Shown here one piece after another: positions 19,920 through 30,459 of a stretch of DNA of 64,000 nucleotides. The position numbers and the translations under genes are program-made. Below the pieces are notes generated by a model. That model was not told the DNA's origin and did no database searches. It saw only the letters and a program-made list of their open reading frames with translations. This DNA comes from Isoetes taiwanensis (Eukaryota; Streptophyta; Lycopodiopsida; Isoetales; Isoetaceae): contig JAJEKV010000008.1 in NCBI GenBank assembly GCA_021234155.1, positions 6,136,945 through 6,200,944 on the forward strand, written 5' to 3'. Position 1 is the stretch's first letter; each line of letters begins with the position of its first letter.

Positions 19920-22110
19920 AAAGTATATAAATACCTATTATCAGATGCTCCTTTGCGAAGGCTAATGCTGCTTTCATTCTTATTATTGTCTTGTCTGGTC
20001 TGGTGTCAAATCCCAGACATCCAACTCCAATACCTCAATCTCAGCTTTTTTAAGTACCTATAGAAATCTAGCAGCACTTTATAATCTAGTGTACTTTTCC
20101 ATCAACATGTTTCAATTCATGGACTATACATTTTTAATGCTTCAACAATTACCCATATGTGCTAGATCTAATAAGCTTTTCACACACCAATGACAGCGCA
20201 TGTCTACAGTAGAATGCACAGGCATTCCAGCCATAATACTGGAATTTGATTACGGTGATTCCTTGCAGATATGGCTTTTAATCCTCTTGCCCAAGTCTTC
20301 TAAACCAGCTCAAAAAAAAAAAAAAAAAAAAAAAAAAAACGGCTTGAACTAGTTAACCTAGCACAAACATCAGCATTGGTCAATCCCTCTGCTGTCTTAT
20401 CTGGCCATACGAGAACATTAAAGTCCAGGATGGTACCATTCTTCCAAGGCATATGGTTTCAAATATGCATATCAAAATGTCACTTACATCTTACTGATGT
20501 AAATACAAAAGACAAGTTTTAACCTTTATACCATGACCACTGATTTAATATTTCTATGGCATGGTCTTAATTCAAAGTCTAGAAAAATCCAGAACATGTT
20601 TCATGTTCCAAATGCAATTCACGAGATATTTAAGACTAAAATATGAAAGGTAGAGGTCAAGAAACATTTACTGCAGTAACTGTATTATACATTAAGTATT
20701 CAGTTTCTGGTTTTCCCCTTCAGCCACAGATGATCACAGTTTTATGCTTAAAAGAAAGGTAACTATTGCATAACATGATTCATTAATTCAAAATGATTGT
20801 TCCATTATAGTAGAATCTCCATTCTCAACAATAGGGAATGACTACTAGTTCAATAAACAAGAAAAAATATAGTATCTTATAGGGTAAGCTTCAGCCTGTT
20901 TCATCTTCGCAGATCAGACTGTGGAATGCTCAGGCACTTCAAATATTTCTCAGATCATGATCAGCATGTATCAATATTCGAGCTTAACGAATCCGGGCCT
21001 TCGAGAGTTTTATCTTTGATCCCCACGGTATATAGTTTGAGCTTTTTTGGAAAATCGGCATCTTAAGGCGTGATTTATGGTTAGATAGATTTCTTAAGTG
21101 CGCGAATTTAGTTTTAGATAGATTTCGGAAGTTAGGGCTTCAATTCCGGCGTGATTCGAGCTAGTCCTAAGATTCTAGGGCTCCTGAACCATATTTTTTG
21201 AAAAACCTCGCGATACGGTTTCGTATTTTGCGTGTATATTCCCAGTATATGTTGTATTAGGATGTTTTCTAGAATTTTAAACCATGGTTCAAGGCCTTGC
21301 CTTATAAAATCGATCATATTTGGGACCATAGGGGGTTATTCAAGGATCTAGGATCATATGAGATATCTCTAGCAAGTGTAAGTGGAACATAGGAAGCACC
21401 TAGGGAATCTTTTAAGGCATCTCTTGATTCCAACCCAAAGGTTAAGGGATATGATTATAGGAGCATGTGGCAAAGTGAGAACTAGGGCTAAGAAGAAAAT
21501 GTGAAATGGCGTATGGAGGGCAAGAATTGGATAAACGTGGCTAGACAACAAACCATATACCATGGGGTCTTCAAACTTCATCTTCCAATCTTCAAAAGGC
21601 ATCTTCCAAACTTCTACACCCAGATTCTTCTAAAGCATATCTCTGACCAATAATTTGACTTTGAACATAGTACCTTTCATGGAGTTGACCATAAGTACTC
21701 TGAGTTGACTTAAGAGCTCCTTTGTGTTGACTTTCATATCAATTGTTGCTTGCCAAGGTCTTCAGAGCATTGGCCTAGTCCTTATAATAGGTGGACCAAA
21801 TAGTTAGCTTGTTGCCCTTTTGGGGGCAACATCTCGCTAAAACACGAAAATGGCTGGTCCCCTCAGCCAAAAAATAGCAAAATAGAAATTATGAAGGGTC
21901 TCCACTAGTACTTTAAGTATCTTAAGTGAAAATGAGGAGCAAGTGCATGAATATGAATGTAAAGTGTGGATATAATGGAATGAGTGTGTGTGAGTGATGG
22001 AAATATGGTGTGAATGAAGTACGTGAAGTGTATGGAATGGAAAGCATGAGATGTGAATGTGAAAGTTAAGTGAAGTAGGAGATGACTCGCCAAAACAAGA
22101 ATTTGTATGC
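19920..22110. other. AT-rich stretch with TTGAC cluster; no gene
   Basis: No gene is recognised. At 21655-21746 four TTGAC motifs occur within about 90 bp (TTTGACTTT, GTTGACCA, GTTGACTT, GTTGACTT). They match the core of plant W-boxes bound by WRKY factors, but with no gene beside them this may be chance. Confidence 0.4.
20338..20445. repeat. Dispersed repeat, copy 2 (after 28-nt A-run)
   Basis: Same element as 905-1020. The preceding A-run is about 28 nt here but only about 10 nt at the duplicate position (50121-50130), so the homopolymer is unstable or mis-called. Confidence 0.6.
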
Positions 22111-22114
22111 CTTC

Positions 22115-22445
22115 ACTTGATCTTTAGGGAGTGCAACTCTGCTAGGATGGTGAAGCTGAAATGCAGAGTGCTATTAGGGTGTGGAAACAAGAGTAGGAGG
22201 CTAGATGGATGGTAGGTCCACTTAAGACAGAATAAATGGAACAAGGATGCACCTGTCATGAAGACATGTAAACATGTTAAGAAACTTGATCTTTTAGGAG
22301 TGCAACTCTGTTAGGATGGTGAAGCTAAAGTGTAGAATGCTACTAACAGTAGGAGGCTAAATGGATGGTAGGGCCACTTAATACAGGTGAAAATAAATGG
22401 AACAAGGGTGCATCTGCCATGGAAACATGCAAACCCATTAAGAAT
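22115..22445. repeat. Tandem duplication of a 160-170 bp unit
   Basis: Unit 1 (22115-22283) and unit 2 (22284-22445) both start ACTTGATCTTT, share GGAGTGCAACTCTG and AGGATGGTGAAGCT, and end ...TTAAGAA, at about 85-90 percent similarity by eye. The repeat is kept in copy B at 51908-52236. Confidence 0.85.
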
Positions 22446-22740
22446 AATGCTCAGCACACCTATGGTAAAAGATAAGGAGTGATAGGGCCCTGCACACTGA
22501 CAAATAGGAAAAGCAAAGGCTTGGTGGTAATGGATAAAGTTTCATAGCAGATGAATACACAAACTGGTGATCCTGCATATGGCATTTGTCAAGATTATAG
22601 TGAACATCCTTGTCCTGAAGCTATTTAGCCTTATATCCTTACTGCAATCATAAACCTAACAAGGTATTATCCTAAAAACCAGAGTTAAAAAGAGAATCTA
22701 AATTATCTAACCTATTTCTAAGTAGATTTTTTCTGAATTT

Positions 22741-23242
22741 TTAAGACATAAAAAGAGACAAGCATACATGCTGGTCCCAATACCTTTTCAAATGGATAGT
22801 GTTGATAGGATTTAGCAATGATATTCCTGAAGTCACATCTTTCAGCCAGTATGAGTTGTTTCCTGCAGACTCTAAGACCTCATAAGATCCTTTCCAAAGG
22901 TTCTCAAATTTGCCAGCTTTATTCCACTTGAGGACAAGCTCTCCCTTCAAAGATACCTTGTATTCGTGAGCGGTTTTTTGAAGGAACCAAATCTTTGGCT
23001 TTTTTAAGTAGGTTAGACTTTTCAGCTTCTATTTGGTACTCATCTATATGCAAAAGAGTATCCAATCTCTTTTGTAGGGCATATTCAAAAGATAAGCATA
23101 ACTTATGAGCTAGCCTTAGGGATGGGAGCTCAAGGTCGATTGGAAGCACAGCCTCAATGCCATAGACTAGGTTGAAAGGTGTATGATTGGTTGCTACTTT
23201 GATAGTGACCCTATAGGCCCAAAGAGCATCTACCAATTTCAA
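22741..23242 (-). pseudogene. Gypsy integrase C-terminal region
   Basis: Two overlapping frames encode LVDALWAYRVTIKVATNHTP, FNLVYGIEAVLPIDLELPS and, further on, NNSYWLKDVTSGI...NTIHLKRYW. These are the typical end of plant Ty3/gypsy integrase (the ALWAYRT..K...TPF.LVYG.EAVLP.E motif, then the GPY-like YxL tail). The region is split by a frameshift near 22940 and followed by no detectable LTR. Confidence 0.8.
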
Positions 23243-23300
23243 ATGCCAATCCTTTTAGTTATCCTCAACTGTTTTTTGCAAAATGCCCTTCAAAACCTTG

Positions 23301-24137
23301 TTAGTAGCTTCTGCTTGACCATTCCCTTGAGGATAATTGGAAGAACTTTTTGGTGTGCTTAACTTTAAGAATGACTAACAAGTTAGAGATAACTTCATTT
23401 ACAAAGGGGGTACTCCTATCCAAATGCGATTTGAAAGGAATATAAAACCTAGAGCAAATATATTCATGTAGAAACCTTGCTGTTGTGAAGGCATTAGCTT
23501 GTCTCAAAGGTATAGTCTCTGCCCATTTGGTAAAATAATCCATAGCCACAATTATATGCTGATGTTGACCTGCAGAAGGGGGATTAATAGGACCTATATA
23601 ATCCAATCCCCATATTTGAAAAGGTCCTGGAGAAACAATGGGCTTCAGAGCTGCTGGAAGAAGAATCTTCTTGCCAAAGATTTGGCATTGGTAAGTTTTG
23701 ATAATATTATAGCAATCTCTAAATACTGTAGGCCAATAATATCCAATCCTGAGGATCTTCTTTGCTGTGGTGTCTCCAGCAAAATGACCACCACAAATGC
23801 CCTTGTGCATCTCCTTAATGATCAGGCCAGCTTCCTCTTCATCAACACATCTAAGTAAGATCACGTCTCTATTTACCTTGCACAGGACTTTCTCAATCAT
23901 CTTGAACTGTCTGCATTTTTTGTTGAATCTCCTTTGTTGGCTCGAGGTTAAACCTGGTGGAATCTCCTGATATTGCAAAAAGTTCCTGATAGGGTGTTGC
24001 CATCCTTGTAGAACTTGGTCTTCCTCTCTTGTCTTCAAATAAGTTATAGCATCTATAAAGTCAACAGATTCCATTGTATCTTCATGGTCAAAGAAAATAT
24101 TAGGCAAATAAAGACTAGGATTTTTGACCTGGTGCAA
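23301..24137 (-). pseudogene. Gypsy integrase zinc finger and catalytic core
   Basis: A 278-codon open frame contains an H2C2-like region (EMHKGICGGHF...GYYWPTVFRDCYNIIKTYQCQ, one Cys of the pair displaced). The core follows with WGLDYIGPINPPSAGQ (first catalytic Asp), VAMDYFTKWAE, and a degraded second-Asp region HLDRSTPFVNE where SDNGTQF is usual. Integrase inserts the retrotransposon cDNA into chromosomes. The frame is unusually long for dead sequence, but RT and flanks are broken. Confidence 0.85.
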
Positions 24138-24186
24138 TTCTTTGACCAGAATATCAAAGCTTTGTAACTTACAAGCCCACCTTTGG

Positions 24187-25015
24187 ATCCTTTTTTTTTT
24201 TTTGTTGAAGGACGTCAGACTTTATTCAATCAAAGAGTCAAATACAAGTATAAATGCAGAGACAGGAATAAAATCTCAGCGGATAAGCGAGACCCACCGA
24301 GTGAAGCAACCTGCCTAAGCATAAGAGTGCACATCCAAAAACTACTCAAAAATCACTCGCCTCTTGCGAGGGGCAAGTGAAGAACAATGATACGACTTTA
24401 CAATGTAACCTTGAGCTTCTTGGAGAACACGATTATCTGCCACATCTAGACCTTTGAAGATTACCAATCTTCGTCTTTTCCAGATAGTCCAAAGCAACCA
24501 TCCTGCTGCTAGATGAAAAGCCTGGCCTTGTAACTCTGTCCAGGTACTTGGGTAAATTGCCAAAAGCAGTTGTTGACTTGTTAGTGAAACCTGAAAAAGG
24601 GAAAACAACCAGTCCCATACCTGTCTAAGGTGTTCACACATGAAAAAGCAATGCTCAATGGTCTCAGATCCACGCTTGCATACTGGACACTGATTTGATA
24701 TTCTAGGGTTAAACTTATGGACAAGCACATTAACCCGCAGACACCTATGAAGAATCTGCCACCAAAGAACTGCCACTTTAGGATGAAGTAGCTTGTCCCA
24801 TGCCCAAGACCACACCTTCTGCCATTGAAGAGGAGGAAGTTGAAGAGACTACTTATTAGACGGAGGAAGAATATCAGTATCAAGCAACAACTGATACATA
24901 GAGTTCACAAGTTTGCACTCCTTAATTTCTTCATGACAAACCCATACCAAAATATCTTCTTGGTGTGGCAGAATAGGCTGTAGAAAATCAGCAACTTTTT
25001 GCCAAAGAACTCTAT
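24187..25015 (-). mobile_element. 5'-truncated LINE (L1-type) nested in the gypsy element
   Basis: On the minus strand this encodes the C-terminal RT zinc-binding (zf-RVT) domain of plant L1 LINEs: WSWAWDKLLHPKVAVLWWQI, CPVCKRGSETIEHCFFMCEH and WLLWTIWKRRRLVIFKG. It ends in a poly(A) tail (T-run at 24191-24203 on the plus strand). It splits the gypsy RNase H from the integrase. CTTTGG at 24181-24186 and at 25016-25021 may be a short target-site duplication. 5' truncation is normal for LINEs. Insertion predates the duplication, since copy B has it at about 53988-54815. Confidence 0.82.
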
Positions 25016-25021
25016 CTTTGG

Positions 25022-26200
25022 TTTGCTAGTGGTTTTGCCAAAGAGAAAACCCATAGGATTTTGCTTCATAAAGACTTGCATCTGGCCCTTCATCAGCAAA
25101 TGTCCTTGTCTATCAATAAGAAACATCAAAGCAGCAGCACTCTTCTCCATTCGAGTGTATCTTTCCTCAGATGAAGACCATTATTTACTGGCAAAAACTA
25201 TGGTGTGTTTTTCCTATAAAATATCCAAGCCTACTGCCTTCTTAATAATAGTAATATAAACCTCAAATGGCTTATCTAGATCTGGAGTTTTAAGTAAAGT
25301 AGCTTCATATATTGATCAATAAGTCAAAAGCTTTTTGGCATTCTGTTGACCATGCCACAGGTATAAACTTGCTTTCAGATTTAGAGAACTTACCTACCCT
25401 TGTCAATTTAGAGATAGGACTTATAATATGAGCAAAATTTGGAATGTACATCCTAAGAAAGCTAGTCATACCAATGAAACTTTTAACCTGTTTCAAATTC
25501 ATGGGAGGCACCAGCCTTTTAAGTGCTGAGATTTTATCTTGTGCTACTTGGATGACATTATTGGAAACTTCATGTCCCAAAGGCCGTCCCTTGGATGCAA
25601 AGAATATGTACTTCTTGGGATTGAGGTTGACTCCAGAGTTCCTGCATAAGGAACAGACTTTGGCAAGCAACTCCAAATGATTAGTAGCATCAGATCCTAA
25701 ACACAAGTCATTCAGAAAGACCCTAAATTCTTTGGTAGACATGGACTTGAAAATAGTGTCCATGGCTCTTTAGAAGGTAGCTGGGGCATTCATCAAACCA
25801 AATGGCATTTTCTTCATGGCATAACTTCTCCAAGGAGTAATAAAAGAGGTTTTAGACTGATCCTCTTCTCTGATGCTTATTTGATTGAATCTAGAGAATC
25901 CATCCAAAAATGAGTACACATTCTTTCCTGCCACAACATATAATATTTCTTCTAGAAATGGTAAGGGATAACAGTCTTTGATGGTGGCCTTGTTCAGATT
26001 ACTGTAATCTGACCACTTTTTTTTTCCACTGGTGCTATGTAAGATACCCATTCTGGATTAATTATTTCAATAATGACCTCTGCATCCAACATTTTGTGTA
26101 ATTCATCCTTCATTAGCCCCATTAAAGAAGTGCTAATTCTTCTTAACTTTTGGGAAACAGGTTTACACCATTCCTTTATTTTAATTTCGAATTGACATGC
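25022..26200 (-). pseudogene. Gypsy reverse transcriptase and RNase H remnant
   Basis: Minus-strand pieces read IIEIINPEWVSYIAPVEKK, then YSNLNKATIKDCYPLPFLEE, SFLDGFSRFNQISIREEDQS, MPFGLMNAPATF, then NPKKYIFFASKGRPLGHEVS and VKSFIGMTSFLRMYIPNFAH: the order of a Ty3/gypsy RT. The normal YxDD catalytic box reads FLND (first Asp changed to Asn), and at least two frameshifts are present, so it is dead. The RNase H part (SSSEERYTRMEKSAAALMFL) is cut by the LINE. Confidence 0.85.
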
Positions 26201-26325
26201 CTCTTCTTTGATGCCAATGAGTTCTGAGTAATCCCTGGCAAATACATCTCCCCTTTTTAAAAAAAAAGACTTGTAATTTCTTCTCTATCTTGGGTATCAA
26301 ATAGATCTCCTACAAACAAGGTTCT

Positions 26326-26950
26326 TTACTTACCATTCTTGGTGATAAGGACCTCTTGAGTTTGCTTTTGTTCTTCTGTACTTATAACCAGAATAGGACA
26401 GAGTTCTTTGAGTTCATGCTCCTCCAAGTCTTCTTCTGAGATAGCACCCTCAGACAAATGAGACATCAAAGGCTCTCTGCACAAAGCATCAACTTTCCAA
26501 TTTTGCTCCCTATTATGTGAGTGATCTGCCATGAAGCAAATCCTGCAAATAATCCCATAACTTGGTTTCTAAAGGCTTCCATAACAGTATTTTTAGCTTC
26601 ATATTCTCCACATACTTGTCTGCAAACTAATTGGGAATCACCATAAATATGAATATTATCAATGTCCATAGCCTTAGCCTCCTGAAGTCCTGCAATAAGA
26701 GCCTTATATTCTGCTATATTAGAAGTAATTTGTGGATAAATCCTCCTTACTTTAGCCAAAAGTTTGTTGGCAGAATCTTTTAATACAACAGCAGATGATG
26801 CTACATTTTGTTTTTTAGAAATGCCTCCATCAAACCACAAAAAACCTTCTTTACCTTGCTTAGGGGATGGTGTATATTCCACAATGAGGGGAATTAACTC
26901 ACATGTTTTTGGTTTAGCAGCCACTAGACTGTATGATCCTAGGGTTACTT
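26326..26950 (-). pseudogene. Additional RNase H (aRNH-like) placed upstream of RT
   Basis: Encodes LWFDGGISKKQNVASSAVVL, NIAEYKALIAGLQEAKAMDI and IHIYGDSQLVCRQVCGEYEA, then NREQNWKVDALCREPL. The DG, E, DS and DAL catalytic positions of RNase HI are all present. This type of second RNase H is known in plant Tat-lineage gypsy elements, where it usually follows the element's own RNase H. Here it precedes the RT, linked by an acidic spacer (EEDLEEHELKEL). The frame is shifted once around 26530. The same order exists in copy B. Confidence 0.75.
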
Positions 26951-27252
26951 TGAAAAGCTCTTCTGGAAACTTGGTACTTCCAAAAGAACTTCCAACACAT
27001 ACTGGAAGTTCTTCAGAACAAATGAGATTAGTAGCTCTTCCTCAGGAGAATGTGACACAGGCTGCACCCCCAACACATGTTGGGAGTCTTTTATACGAAG
27101 GAGGCCCTTCTGGACAAACAGAACATCCAGCACATGTTGGAGGTTCCTCAAGGCAGGAGGAGTTTCCCTCTCTTCCCTCGAGCAAGCCTAGGACACCTTC
27201 TTCTTCAACCACGCCACATGTCTCGACCTCTATGCCTTGGACGATCTTCTGA
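26941..27252 (+). repeat. Repeat-bearing coding-like segment between two opposed elements
   Basis: Three imperfect units about 60-75 bp apart contain CCAACACAT...TGG(A/G)AG. On the plus strand they read LPTHTGSSSEQ, PPTHVGSLLYEGG and HPAHVGGSSRQEE, continuing as a Ser/Pro-rich frame to 27252. It could be the low-complexity leader of the DUF4283-like element downstream. It lies head-on against the gypsy element. The duplicate at 56750-57060 is almost identical. Confidence 0.5.
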
Positions 27253-27636
27253 CATAGTGGCAAGGCTTACATGTGTTCGTTTTTTTGAGTGGCTATGCGA
27301 AGATGTGTCATCTCCAGTCACCTCACTTCGTGCCTCAGAGGCCATTGCCACCATGGTGGACAATAATAAGAAAGAAGTTGCATCCTATCTTCAATTGTTG
27401 TAGGCCAAACAGAACTCCATGGATATCATGTTAGAACCAAATACAATTTTTTATGGGGTTCGGGGAGTGCGTCAACCTTTGGCTTTTTAGGGCCCCTGTG
27501 GTGTAGATCGGTTATGAGGCATACCATCATCATGTGGAGCAATTAGTTGCATGGTCTGTTGTTTGTTACTTCACTGGCCCCTTCTTGGATTTGAAGTGCG
27601 TGGGATCTTGGTTATCTGAGCATTTACACAAATTAG

Positions 27637-28230
27637 GGCTCCTCGCTATCAATCTACCAAGCTCGTAGAACACGTTGTTTTCTCCTGATGTTTGAGTCTC
27701 CTGAGCCGGTGGCTCAACTCATAGAATGAGGTGTTGATCCTCCGTGGAAACATTTCTTATTGTATCAACAGTATGTTCCTGGCTCTTTTCTAGGTAAGCT
27801 AGATGCCTTACATGCCCCGTTCTGGATTGCTATTGAAGACTTTCCTCCAGAGTTTCAGGATTCTGAGTTCATTTCTGCTATTGCTAATGAGTTTGGACTT
27901 CACTTGAAACATGTTATAACTAATGGCATTACTAAGATTTGTGTAGCATGACCCATTCATCCTGATCTGCCTCAGACAATTGTTGTTCATAGTGGGCCCA
28001 TGTTCTTTCCTTTCAAGCTATGATTGTTAAATGGCCCAGAGCTGGATCTCATGTTCCCTGAGGCCTCTCTCATTGCTCAATATCGTAAGTCTTACCAGCA
28101 GGGTCCTCCAGTTGCCTCTACTGCAAATCCTGCTCCTAGCTCTACTAGTTCTTCAATGGATGTCTCTCATCCCCCTGTGACTTCCTCTACATCTATTATA
28201 GCTGCTAGTCCCATGCCTCTGCTGCTGGAT
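27637..28230 (+). pseudogene. DUF4283-like retroelement fragment (LINE ORF1-like)
   Basis: With two in-frame stops ignored, the frame reads TRCFLLMFESPEPVAQLIE, then PPWKHFLLYQQYVPGSFLGK, LHAPFWIAIEDFPPEFQDSE and FISAIANEFGLHLKHVIT. A Ser/Thr/Pro-rich tail follows from about 28030. The spacing of hydrophobic positions and the P.W..IE.FP.EF.....I..IA.E.G pattern fit the DUF4283 domain found N-terminal in plant LINE ORF1-type proteins. It may belong to the same LINE family as the nested 3' end, but nothing shows this directly. The reader should treat the family call as moderate. Confidence 0.45.
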
Positions 28231-28249
28231 TAATGATTAATAAACCTTT

Positions 28250-30360
28250 TGTTCGTCCCGGGGAGCACCACACCATTTGTTAATCCTTATGGCATTCTTC
28301 ATATTGACATGAGAAGTTGGTAAAGGATAAAATCTTGATTGGTTCTTGCAGGATTTGTGAGAGGTGGAAATTGTTGGTTGTTGTATATTTCTTTTGGCTA
28401 ATTTTTGTAAGGAATTTTTTTTTATATATAAAATCATAACTGTAGATATAAACACATCTAAAGAATATCAATCAAACATATTTTACAATAAAAACATGAT
28501 ATTGTTGCACTTAAAATTTGGCACATGCAATATGAGTACAAACACTAGTACTTAGCTATTGGAAGAAATATAATGAGAAAATTGTATAACATTGTACTTT
28601 GGTATGAGTTAATTCTCAAAGGGTGCAATTCTTATGCATAGATGGCCATAAGTCTTAGCTACATAAGATGAGAAAATATGAGAATAGTGCACCTTCTATA
28701 CACGCGAGGCACATATGTATATGCCCAAGTTTACACATGCAAAAGTGATGCTACCCTTAAGGTTCTAGCTTAAAGATTTTTAGAGCGAGGAGGTAAGGGA
28801 ACACAACACCAATATCAACCTATAGGTTTGAAGAATTGCACAATATCAACCTACAGGTTTGAAGAATTGTGTGATGATAAAAAAAGGAAAGGGAAGGGAA
28901 CACTACCAATATCAACCCATAGGTTTTGTCAAGCTGGAAGGATTGCTCATATTTAAGTTGGAAGGATTGCTGAAATATGTGATGATAATAGTTAATTTGC
29001 CCATTTTTCTTTCCAAATGTATGACCTAATTAAAGACAACTTTTCACTTGTATCTCACCCTGGATGATTCTATACGCCTTGTGTATTTACCAAATGCATG
29101 TACAAGTCTAGCTAGGGATATAAAAAAAATAAATTATTTGCCAACATTATATATTGCTTTTGGACATTTGGAGGATGTCGTTAAAAAGAAAACATCTATG
29201 AAAAGAAGAGGGCTGCCAAATAGATAGGTTAGGGTATAAGGTTCAAAATGTATGGAAAGGCATAACAAACTCCATTTGTTTCCTTAAGAGTGTCAATGCA
29301 TAAATTAGGGCATAGATTATGAATACAGTGTGGCAAGTTAATATCCAAACCAGAGATGCAAAATCACGTTGAATTTAAAGCACTTTTCAAGATAGCCTTC
29401 CATTTGGAAAACCTTCAAAGTAAAATTCTACTGCTTAGCACAACTTGTGGTATCTCAAATGTAGAAGCACTTCCATTTATCATTACCGCTATGACTTTCT
29501 CCATGATTGTACTTTAGACCACAAGACTTGGAGGGTATAAATTATATTGTAATCTAGAACTAAATGTGTTAAATATTGAATTTAAATGTGGAATTATTGT
29601 GCACGGAGTAAGAAGAACTATCCTTGTATAGATGTTGGACGGCACACGAGTCCATGCACATGGATCGACACTCAACAATTTGTAAGTCTCTATAGTATGC
29701 TGAATACAAAAGGTTATACTGCGCCAATGTAACCCTTTTGGACTTACTTGTCATTCCTTATTCATTATCTTCATTGAGCTTTGGCCCAAGCGAAATCTCA
29801 TCAGATAATCAAAAACTTCCATCGTGTTTCACTCATTCAGAGGTCCACCAGAATAGACCTATATTATCATGCATATTCATCATAAGAAAGAATTTTGGGA
29901 TCACTAGTAAGAGCTTACACGTTGTCTTCTAGTTAAAAGGGACATATTGGGTGGTTACATACTAAGTATTTTCATGTATGAACCCTTGGAATCATGACAA
30001 GACCTTGAGAGAAGCCCTTCCAACTCGAGGTGGCTCCTTTTCCTAATGCATGAGGACGACTAACCTAAAAATTTCACATATTTAAATTTTTTGCTTAACT
30101 ATAGATCTGATAGTCTCCAATTTTTTTAATGATGCAGTATATACCCTACAGTTTTATGGCCAAAAGTTCAAAGAGATATATCATCATATCCTCGCAATAT
30201 TATAGTCAGTTAACGAAAAGATTGCTTCGCATGGAGAGGATCTAATGCTTAATATGCTGCATACAATAATACTTCACTGCACATCAACAGAGACTGAACT
30301 GCAAAGCACGATACAATTACGTATCCTTCCCAACATATAACATGGGTGTGACAGAACGAA
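28250..30360. other. AT-rich stretch with a minisatellite; no gene
   Basis: No gene is recognised. At about 28805-28930 the motif AATATCAACCYAYAGGTTT occurs three times, twice followed by GAAGAATTG. The Helitron empty site lies at 29853/29854. Confidence 0.5.
29853..29854. other. Empty target site of the copy-B Helitron
   Basis: Copy A reads CCACCAGAA-TAGACCTATA. Copy B has the same flanks, with 1812 bp inserted exactly between that A and T (59663 and 61476). No bases are lost or duplicated, as expected for Helitron insertion. Confidence 0.9.
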
Positions 30361-30370
30361 GTGTGAGTAA

Positions 30371-30451
30371 ATTCTAATGCGAACTTCTTCAGCTTGAGGA
30401 GGATTAACTTGGGCATCTTCGACTAGAAGAGGTTGTTTAGGTCCCCAACAG
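30371..30451 (-). pseudogene. Alcohol dehydrogenase exon remnant
   Basis: Encodes CWGPKQPLLVEDAQVN followed by PPQAEEVRIRI, matching the start of the catalytic domain of plant medium-chain zinc alcohol dehydrogenases (usual pattern AV.W....PL.IEEV.V.PPQ..EVR.KI). The sequence starts right after a TTTTTAG acceptor, the place where plant ADH genes have their first intron, so the exon edge is conserved. After EVRIRI the expected L.TSLCHTD zinc-binding segment is missing. Only 27 codons remain; it is a gene relic. The duplicate is at 61991-62071. Confidence 0.55.
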
Positions 30452-30459
30452 CTAAAAAT

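Larger units (their letters stand above)
22741..26950 (-). mobile_element. Decayed Ty3/gypsy retrotransposon body, copy A
   Basis: In minus-strand order the body shows an RNase H of the aRNH/RNase HI type (26950-26326), RT (about 26200-25300), its own RNase H remnant (about 25300-25022), integrase zinc finger and core (24137-23301), and integrase C-terminus (23242-22741). RT before integrase identifies Ty3/gypsy. Gag, protease and both LTRs are not recognisable, and frameshifts and stops break every domain. A LINE fragment is nested at 24187-25015. The element is repeated at 52534-56758. Confidence 0.85.
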
